Source of the DNA: Alcanivoracaceae bacterium
GTDB taxonomy: Bacteria; Pseudomonadota; Gammaproteobacteria; Xanthomonadales; Marinicellaceae
NCBI GenBank assembly: GCA_016744455.1
Contig: JADGEI010000002.1
Coordinates: forward strand, 124,001-188,000
DNA: 64,000 bases
Direction: 5' to 3'
Below, in pieces: positions 58,036-64,000 of the stretch (position 1 is its first letter; each line of letters opens with the position of its first letter). The notes beneath the pieces are model-generated. The model was not told where the DNA came from, made no database searches, and saw only the letters and a list, made by a program, of their open reading frames with translations. The translations under genes and the position numbers were made by a program.

Positions 58036-58380
58036 ATGAACACCTTAACCATTTTTTCAATAGAAATTTTAATCAGTCTTTCTTTAAGCTTAATCACCTT
58101 GTGGTTGTTGGCAAAACCCTTGGTTGATGTTTTGGAAGATTTATGCCCTACCAAAAAACAAGCCAATTTTTGGTTGGCTTATACACGAATTATGTTACTT
58201 ATTTCTCCGCTACTTTTAGTGTTGATGGTTAGTTTAAATAGTAGGCATCATGCCAATGTAGAAACCATAAAAATATCTTTAGTATCAACATTAACGGGCT
58301 TGTTATTGGGCATGATCATTGTAGGCAATAAAATTTTTGAGCCGGCAAAAAATACATGTGATAGTATTATTACAGAGTAA
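58036..58380 (+). CDS. Small membrane protein, unknown
   Basis: 114 aa with three hydrophobic stretches (about 7-27, 50-65 and 80-98). The family is not recognised. It is immediately followed (4 bp) by another small membrane protein gene and then by the epimerase run, so it is probably part of that operon. Confidence 0.55.
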   Translation: MNTLTIFSIEILISLSLSLITLWLLAKPLVDVLEDLCPTKKQANFWLAYTRIMLLISPLLLVLMVSLNSRHHANVETIKISLVSTLTGLLLGMIIVGNKIFEPAKNTCDSIITE

Positions 58381-58384
58381 TAAC

Positions 58385-58792
58385 ATGAGAAACAATACAA
58401 TAAATTCGAAAGCCTTACTAGCAGCTCTATTATCGCCGTTAAAACTAGTAATTACACTGGCCTTTTTATTTTCAATAATACTTTTTATAATTACAGGGTA
58501 TAACTATAGGGCAATATATGAATTTATCTCTATTGCAATTGGTCTTCCGATTTATACAAGCATGATAACACTATTGGGCTCATTAACAATAGGTTCTCCT
58601 GTTGTAATAATTCTGTATAAATTAAATTACCCTACTTCATTTAATAGTGCGATAAGTTGCGGTGTAACAGTTTTATTAATTTCATTGTTTATTTCTAATG
58701 GAGAGTTTAATTTTTTTGTTTCCCTGTTTACTTTTTATGGAATTGTATGTGGGTACGCCTATATGTACGGTTATCAAAGGTATTTAAGGTGA
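58385..58792 (+). CDS. Small membrane protein, unknown
   Basis: 135 aa from ATG 58385; the longer frame from 58337 overlaps the preceding gene. Four hydrophobic helices. The family is not recognised. The stop overlaps the GTG start of the epimerase gene (GTGA), supporting coupling. Confidence 0.55.
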   Translation: MRNNTINSKALLAALLSPLKLVITLAFLFSIILFIITGYNYRAIYEFISIAIGLPIYTSMITLLGSLTIGSPVVIILYKLNYPTSFNSAISCGVTVLLISLFISNGEFNFFVSLFTFYGIVCGYAYMYGYQRYLR

Positions 58793-59622
58793 ATGTTTTA
58801 ATCACAGGAGCAAGTGGTTTTATAGGTCAAAACTTAATCAAGTTATTGCTTAAATCGGACCATAAAATTACCGCTTGTATACATATAAATACACTACCTT
58901 TTGAAATAAAAGTATATCAATGTGATTTTACTAAAATGTTAAAAGCCACTGATTGGTTACCATTGCTAATGGGTATCGATGTGGTGATTAATTGTGTTGG
59001 TGTGATTACCGAAAACCGAAAGAACAGTTTTGAAATCATGCACGTACAAGCACCAATTGCTTTGTTTAAGGCTTGTGAAAAAACCAACGTAAAACGCGTT
59101 ATTCAACTATCTGCATTAGGGGCAGATGAGTCAGCAATCACCGCCTACCACAAAAGTAAAAAAAGGGCGGATGATTATTTACAAAACAGTTCGCTTGAAT
59201 GGTTTATTTTACGACCTTCTTTAGTATACGGTGAAGGTGGGAAAAGTTTTCAGTTTTTTAAATACTTAAGTAACTTGCCAATTATTCCTTTGGTTGGTAA
59301 AGGTGAACAAAAAATACAACCGGTAAAGGTAGAAACAGTGGTAGAAGTGATTGTTAAATGCCTTGATCATAACGAACCATATCAAATTTTAAATACCGTT
59401 GGTGACCAAGCACTAAGTTATCAGCAATGGATGATGCAATTACGCCGCAAAAAATCAAAAGTTCGTTTTATAAAAATCCCTATAGGAGTGGTGAAATTTA
59501 TGGCGACATTGCTTAAACCTTTTGGTCTAAAAATGATATCTAAAGACAATTTGAAAATGTTACAGCAAAATAATGTGGCTGATTATGAGCCATTAAAACA
59601 ATTTATCGAGAATAAGTCATGA
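58789..59622 (+). CDS. NAD(P)-dependent epimerase/dehydratase-like protein
   Basis: 277 aa from GTG 58789. It is an atypical SDR with a Rossmann site NVLITGASGFIGQNLIKLLL, VINCVGVITENRKN, and LRPSLVYGEGG. The catalytic YxxxK is seen as YHKSK. Such proteins often act with DUF2269 and DUF4166 partners, as here. The substrate is unknown, and NmrA-like regulators are an alternative. Confidence 0.83.
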   Translation: MNVLITGASGFIGQNLIKLLLKSDHKITACIHINTLPFEIKVYQCDFTKMLKATDWLPLLMGIDVVINCVGVITENRKNSFEIMHVQAPIALFKACEKTNVKRVIQLSALGADESAITAYHKSKKRADDYLQNSSLEWFILRPSLVYGEGGKSFQFFKYLSNLPIIPLVGKGEQKIQPVKVETVVEVIVKCLDHNEPYQILNTVGDQALSYQQWMMQLRRKKSKVRFIKIPIGVVKFMATLLKPFGLKMISKDNLKMLQQNNVADYEPLKQFIENKS

Positions 59623-60083
59623 CCTATATAATCTTAAAATATTTACATATCATCAGTGCTATTTTATTATTTGGCACGGGACTAGGTTCAGCTTTTTATA
59701 AGTGGATGGCTGATCGTTCGGGCAACATTAACCATATTGCCATCACCAATAAAAACGTGGTGCTTGCCGATTGGTTGTTCACAACACCTACTGTTATCTT
59801 TCAACCACTATCGGGTTTTTGGATGGCTAGCATTGCAGGCTTTCCGTTAACAACACCTTGGATTATGTCTTCTTTGATTTTGTATTTTATAGCGGGTGCT
59901 TGCTGGTTGCCAGTGGTTTATTTGCAGATTAAAATGAAAAATATGGCTGCCAAAGCATTAGATGCCAATACCGAGCTTCCAAAGAAATACTGGCATTATG
60001 CAAAATTATGGTTTGTACTGGGAATACCAGCATTTACAGCGATGGTATGGGTTGTATGGTTAATGGTTATAAAACATATATAA
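59619..60083 (+). CDS. DUF2269 membrane protein
   Basis: 154 aa with four hydrophobic helices. The DUF2269 features are YLHIISAILLFGTGLG, a WLFTTPTVIFQPLSG segment and HYAKLWFVLGIPAF. It overlaps the epimerase gene by 4 bp and the DUF4166 gene by one base. The function is unknown. Confidence 0.8.
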   Translation: MTYIILKYLHIISAILLFGTGLGSAFYKWMADRSGNINHIAITNKNVVLADWLFTTPTVIFQPLSGFWMASIAGFPLTTPWIMSSLILYFIAGACWLPVVYLQIKMKNMAAKALDANTELPKKYWHYAKLWFVLGIPAFTAMVWVVWLMVIKHI

Positions 60084-60703
60084 TGGACAAATCAATGAAT
60101 AAAGAAAACAACAACAAATCACTCATGCAACTAGCTTTGGGAAAACAATGGCACAAGCTACCAAAAGCCTTACAAAACCATTATGGCAGTAATGAGCAGG
60201 GCGTAAACAGAGCCCAGGGAAAACTGGATATAAGCTACCCTTGGTTTATGCAATGGCCTTTAACAGTGATGCGTCTATTTGGTGCGCTGGTTAATAAACG
60301 AGGTAAAGGATTGAATACCGAAGTATCAAAGTCAATGATCAATGGCCAACAGTTTTGGCATCGAGTTATACGATTCCCGGATGGTAGAAGCCTTAACTTT
60401 ACAAGTACAATTACCTTAAACAACAAAGGCGATTTTATTGAATATGTTAACCCCTTTTTAGGATTAAAAATGCGAGCATTTGTCGAAAATCAGCAACTAC
60501 GATATGAAAGTAAAGGCTATGTGTTAAAGCTTGGTAAAGCAATAATCCCAATTCCAGAGTGGCTAGCCTTGGGTCATGCCAGTATTATAGAATCAGAATT
60601 TGACGAAACCGATAGCCAAACATTTGTTATGGACTTTAGAATCAAACACCCACTATTCGGTGAAGTTTTTTGTTATAAGGGAAGATTTAAAACCGAGTTA
60701 TAA
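60083..60703 (+). CDS. DUF4166 family protein
   Basis: 206 aa from ATG 60083; longer frames overlap the DUF2269 gene. Features are ALQNHYGSNEQGVNRAQGKL, SYPWFMQWPLTVMRLFG, and a beta-rich end with FGEVFCYKGRF. DUF4166 proteins are commonly encoded after DUF2269 and SDR genes. The function is unknown. Confidence 0.8.
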   Translation: MDKSMNKENNNKSLMQLALGKQWHKLPKALQNHYGSNEQGVNRAQGKLDISYPWFMQWPLTVMRLFGALVNKRGKGLNTEVSKSMINGQQFWHRVIRFPDGRSLNFTSTITLNNKGDFIEYVNPFLGLKMRAFVENQQLRYESKGYVLKLGKAIIPIPEWLALGHASIIESEFDETDSQTFVMDFRIKHPLFGEVFCYKGRFKTEL

Positions 60704-60815
60704 TGGGGGTAATTCAAAAGCAAACCTTTAAGAAACATCAGCCTACCACTATTTTAAAATTAATAATTAAATTGGTAAATAGCCATAGGCCTCGCTTACA
60801 CTGATTAATCTTATA

Positions 60816-63176
60816 TTATTCAAAACCATTAACAAAAATCACATCGGTAATGTCGCTTATTAATGGATCACTTAACGGTACGCCGGCAGGTGGATATTCC
60901 TGTCCATCAGTTAGATTATCACCATCAGAATCCGCTACAAGAATATTGGTACCCAAAATAATCTCCTGCCCATCAATCAGCCCATCGCCATCGCTGTCTT
61001 GGTTAAGGTAGACAAACCCAAGCATAACAGAATTTGGTGGTGCTGTATTGCTAGCTACCAGCTTATGATTAAGGTTATCTGTCTCATCACGGTAAAGTCT
61101 TGTTGCCCCAACACAGGCAACTGGAAAACATTGTGTAAAAGGCAAAATATAGCCTTCTATACCACCAAAGCTATAGCCTTCACTATGATAAAATTCAATT
61201 TCTGCATTACTTACAGCATATGTATCATTTCTGTTTCCTGAAACAGTTTTCTCCATTTTTCTTAGTGGTATTAAATTTTTTGTTCCAGAAAAAGGATTAT
61301 TATTTGTTGTAAATACATAAAATTGAGCTCTTGGAGGTGGAAATTGTACAGGCACATTTTGTAGATTGTGGTCATACCAAAAATCAGTAAATTCATTAAC
61401 TAAAGCTACATTGGTATCAGGAAGATAGAAACTGCCATTTTGTAGTAAAAAAGCCGTTGCCACTTGAGGAAAGGAGGTATAAACATGATTGTTCTGTGCA
61501 CTAGAGTGCATAACAAACATTGGTGTTAGCCTATTTTTCATTAATATACCATTAGATGTTCCTAACAATTTTTCCAAAGCCAATCTTGCATTTGGAAGAC
61601 CATATCCATAATGATTATCATGACCGGCACCACTTTGTGATAAGGTCGCTGTTGCATTTAGTACATTTGTGATACCGATTAAGGTACTTGGATTCCAGTC
61701 TCCATTTGGTAACAAGGGTTGAGTCGAGCGCATTAATTGCATAATGGCGGCTGTTTGAGGAGAAGACATTGATGTACCAGTACACAAACCATAACCATCA
61801 TTAGCTACACCATCACTTGCATCGGTACATCCAATAAATGAATTCCACTCTTCACCCGTGTAAAATAAAGAATGAACATCTTTGGCCTGAGTAACTACAT
61901 CGGTACGGCTACCTGCCAATAAAAAGCTGGATGTCGAACCACATTCAATATTGCTTGGGGCATACGGACATGTTGATGGGTCATTGTTGCTTGTCGGTCC
62001 ACCAGTGCCTGGGCTTTCATTCCAAAACAAACCATTGGCATCGGTACCACCAGCGGCAACAGCTCGGCTGTCATTTGCTGGGAATTGAATGTTTTGTCGG
62101 TTATTACCTGCCGATGTTACAAGCAATGTGTTTCTGTGATTGAGTAGGGTAAGGGCTTCGCAAAACACATAATTCCTATTCGATTGATCTATTGTATCGC
62201 AATAGTTTGCAACAGTGTTTTCAATTCCCCCACTAAAATTTATAACACCACTTCCCAATGAAGTCAAAATTTTGAATCCATCTGTTATATACTCTGGTAG
62301 TCGACTATCAGACGATAAAGACGTAAATAAAAACTCATCACCAAATGGTCTACAGGATCTATGACGGACATATTTCATCACAGATATACTACAGTTTTTA
62401 CAGATGCCATTTTCTGGAGAAACGTTGTTGTTGGCAGCCATAATTCCTGCAACATGAGTACCATGACCAACAAAAGAGGGGTTAGCAAAGCCAGGGTTTT
62501 CCGGATCTTCACAGTTTTGTTTAATGGGCACAATGGTTACAGGCTGTTTTTCATCGACATTAAAATCTCCTTCTGCCACATCATATTGGTTATACTGACC
62601 ATTCAACACATTGCCTCCAAGATAATTACCATTGTCATCAAAGGTCTTAAACGCAGGATGGTTTACCTCGATGCCCGTATCTGTCACCCCAAAATAACCT
62701 GAACCCTCTGACAACTCCCAAGCCGAAGGAATGCCCAAATCATTAAGGTAACTATTAGGAGTACCCCTGCTCAATCGATTGATAGTGTTATTAGGTAGGA
62801 CTGTAGATGGTGTAGAAAGCTGTGGAATAAATTGATTATTAATAAATAATGCCCCAACAATAAATGGATCAGCAGTTAAAGCCGCATCAACTTGCAGCTC
62901 ATTAATACTGTCGTCATAGTACAATACTAAATACCGATACAATCTGGATAACGTCCATTCGGGATGTTCACTGACAAAGTTGGCCAAATCACCTATAGGT
63001 CGTTCAGAAATAATATAATCGACACTGTCGGGGCGAAATTGGGTAAATGCTGTCAATAAAGGGATCGGTGGCGGAGGTGATTGGAATGACTCGGCAACCA
63101 CCATTGCTGGTGTTGGCGCCCCCTCATCGGCTGATAACAATATATGAAATACTTTTTCAGCCTGAACATTGCTCAT
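60816..63176 (-). CDS. Secreted S8 serine protease with calcium repeats and NGFE tail
   Basis: 786 aa from ATG 63176, but the signal peptide (KKLSLLLVFLFFMSNVQA) is encoded upstream of this ATG. The frame is open back to a TAG at 63228 and has no ATG, GTG or TTG before 63176. The subtilisin triad is intact: Asp in GVTDTGIEVNHP, His in GHGTHVAG and Ser in GTSMSSPQ. After it come a DUF5648-like segment, thrombospondin/EF-hand-like calcium repeats (DSDGDGLIDGQE, DSDGDNLTDGQE), and a C-terminal NGFE. How translation starts is unresolved. It is a partner of the IPTL-like gene upstream. Confidence 0.85.
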   Translation of the reverse strand: MSNVQAEKVFHILLSADEGAPTPAMVVAESFQSPPPPIPLLTAFTQFRPDSVDYIISERPIGDLANFVSEHPEWTLSRLYRYLVLYYDDSINELQVDAALTADPFIVGALFINNQFIPQLSTPSTVLPNNTINRLSRGTPNSYLNDLGIPSAWELSEGSGYFGVTDTGIEVNHPAFKTFDDNGNYLGGNVLNGQYNQYDVAEGDFNVDEKQPVTIVPIKQNCEDPENPGFANPSFVGHGTHVAGIMAANNNVSPENGICKNCSISVMKYVRHRSCRPFGDEFLFTSLSSDSRLPEYITDGFKILTSLGSGVINFSGGIENTVANYCDTIDQSNRNYVFCEALTLLNHRNTLLVTSAGNNRQNIQFPANDSRAVAAGGTDANGLFWNESPGTGGPTSNNDPSTCPYAPSNIECGSTSSFLLAGSRTDVVTQAKDVHSLFYTGEEWNSFIGCTDASDGVANDGYGLCTGTSMSSPQTAAIMQLMRSTQPLLPNGDWNPSTLIGITNVLNATATLSQSGAGHDNHYGYGLPNARLALEKLLGTSNGILMKNRLTPMFVMHSSAQNNHVYTSFPQVATAFLLQNGSFYLPDTNVALVNEFTDFWYDHNLQNVPVQFPPPRAQFYVFTTNNNPFSGTKNLIPLRKMEKTVSGNRNDTYAVSNAEIEFYHSEGYSFGGIEGYILPFTQCFPVACVGATRLYRDETDNLNHKLVASNTAPPNSVMLGFVYLNQDSDGDGLIDGQEIILGTNILVADSDGDNLTDGQEYPPAGVPLSDPLISDITDVIFVNGFE

Positions 63177-63347
63177 AAAAAACAGAAATACTAAGAGTAG
63201 AGAAAGCTTTTTAGCTGTTCTATTGAGCTAACGGCTTGAGATTAACAACAGCAAGGCACATAAAACAAATACGGACCACCAGCTTAATGAAGGGATTGTA
63301 GAAATACCGACTTGAATATTATTGATTTGCCCGATGACAGTTCCATC
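63145..63347. repeat. Tandem duplication, copy A (visible part)
   Basis: This stretch recurs at 63809-64000. Positions 63251-63347 are identical to 63904-64000 over 97 bp. Closer to the protease start the copies are less alike and contain an indel. The period in the identical part is 653 bp. Copy A spans the protease N-terminus and the end of the IPTL-like gene. Confidence 0.93.
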
Positions 63348-63707
63348 GTTAGCAAAGGGGATAAACAAGGTATTACTAAATACCGCTCTGACTCTTAAAT
63401 CATAGATGCCTTCTTCTAGTTGACCAATATTGTAAAATTGATGCGGAGGGAAGTCTAGTGGTAGTGGGTTACAAAAAGGAGAACCAGTGGCAGCAATAAC
63501 AAGTTCAAGTTGATTGCCATTGCTAAATAAAGCAAAAGTAGGTTGCTCATGTAATTTTGGTACCCAACATGGTGCATTACTTAAATTTATTCCCACTTCA
63601 ATGTTTGTAAAGGTGGTAATAGTGGATTGTTTCAATTTAACATTGGGTTGAAATTGGGCTAGGCAATTTACCGAAAGAATGAGTAAAAATAATACGTTTT
63701 TTTTCAT
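63228..63707 (-). CDS. Small secreted IPTL-CTERM-like protein
   Basis: 159 aa. The signal peptide ends near CLAQFQ. The body is beta-rich (VKLKQSTITTFTNIEV, GIYDLRVRAV) and the C-terminus has a sorting-type tail: an IPSLSWW motif, a hydrophobic helix and a final ISSR. IPTL-CTERM tails are thought to be cut and anchored by a dedicated sortase-like system (established for the family; not shown here). Its stop TAG is in frame with the downstream S8 protease. Confidence 0.75.
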   Translation of the reverse strand: MKKNVLFLLILSVNCLAQFQPNVKLKQSTITTFTNIEVGINLSNAPCWVPKLHEQPTFALFSNGNQLELVIAATGSPFCNPLPLDFPPHQFYNIGQLEEGIYDLRVRAVFSNTLFIPFANDGTVIGQINNIQVGISTIPSLSWWSVFVLCALLLLISSR

Positions 63708-63808
63708 GGCTTAACTCTTGGATTGTGGTATCTTATGGTGTTTATTTAGTGATTAAATGAAGTTAGGCTCATTTAATCAAAAATGTCTATTAGTAGACTT
63801 GCCCATGG

Positions 63809-64000
63809 TGAAATACTTTTTTAGCCTGTACTTACAAAAAACACCAGGAGAAGCGAAAGCTTTTTAGCTGTTCTATTGAGCCAACGGCTTGAGATTAACA
63901 GCAGCAAGGCACATAAAACAAATACGGACCACCAGCTTAATGAAGGGATTGTAGAAATACCGACTTGAATATTATTGATTTGCCCGATGACAGTTCCATC
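63809..64000. repeat. Tandem duplication, copy B (cut by window end)
   Basis: The counterpart of 63145-63347, shifted by 653 bp in its identical part. It holds the end of a second IPTL-like gene and a relic of the protease start, and continues beyond the window. Confidence 0.93.
63821..64000 (-). CDS. Second IPTL-like gene copy, C-terminal part, with a longer tail
   Basis: 59 visible codons plus edge. The sequence is the same as the end of the 159-aa copy, except that its TAG is TGG here, so the frame goes on through 20 more residues (WLNRTAKKLSLLLVFFVSTG) and stops at 63823-63821. The added tail is the relic of the protease signal peptide. The start of the gene is beyond the window. Confidence 0.75.
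   Translation of the reverse strand, partial: DGTVIGQINNIQVGISTIPSLSWWSVFVLCALLLLISSRWLNRTAKKLSLLLVFFVSTG

Overview
The window is an AT-rich chromosomal segment of a Gram-negative bacterium, and it contains the chromosomal replication origin. The gene order rpmH-rnpA-yidC-mnmE on one strand and dnaA-dnaN-recF-gyrB on the other is the classic origin arrangement. Outer-membrane and type IV pilus genes (a TonB-dependent receptor, pilT and pilU), FeoA/FeoB, YheT, UppP, and a CGFS glutaredoxin fused to a rhodanese all fit a gammaproteobacterium. The secreted proteases, one with a C-terminal NGFE tail and another beside an IPTL-CTERM-like partner, together with the fused glutaredoxin, recall marine Xanthomonadales/Lysobacterales relatives such as Marinicella. 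That placement is inference. No tRNA, rRNA, CRISPR array, transposase or prophage was seen.

Layout. 1-2154: iron uptake genes feoB (runs off the left edge) and feoA behind a good Fur box. 2301-8883: housekeeping and hypothetical genes (SRPBCC/GyrI protein, DUF3025, parvulin-like lipoprotein, arsC, a secreted propeller protein, an AhpD-like protein, hemE, Rieske). 8861-12011: GtrA-like protein, a sulfur-sensor-type ArsR regulator with a MerC-like membrane protein, MscS, and a diguanylate cyclase. 12153-22168: the origin block. The dnaA-dnaN gap has an inverted repeat carrying DnaA boxes, then a run of DnaA-trio triplets and a TA tract that abuts the dnaN start codon. recF contains two perfect parS palindromes. 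22174-30781: ten further closely packed genes follow gyrB on the same strand (monothiol glutaredoxin fusion, DUF3465, thioesterase, PlsC-type acyltransferase, YheT, TPR protein, uppP, alpha/beta hydrolase, sodium:solute symporter).

31218-38723 is one very large secreted protein that joins a subtilisin-like serine protease at its N-terminus to a gingipain-like cysteine protease at its C-terminus, with duplicated Ig/FN3/P-domain modules and a GEVED domain between. Downstream come an NhaC antiporter, a compact nickel superoxide dismutase cassette (His-rich nickel permease, sodN, sodX), a serine/threonine dehydratase, an SDR-cupin-CAP set, and a pilT-pilU-potassium channel set facing a large RpfC-like hybrid histidine kinase. 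Next are a TonB-dependent receptor, gcvPB-dgkA, tag, an AraC-type regulator, and a run of small membrane proteins with an epimerase, DUF2269 and DUF4166.

The right end (60816-64000) holds a second secreted S8 protease and a small IPTL-CTERM-like protein. That small gene lies in a recent tandem duplication (period 653 bp) which continues past the window edge. The protease has its signal peptide encoded upstream of its first ATG, in frame with the neighbour and separated from it only by a TAG codon.
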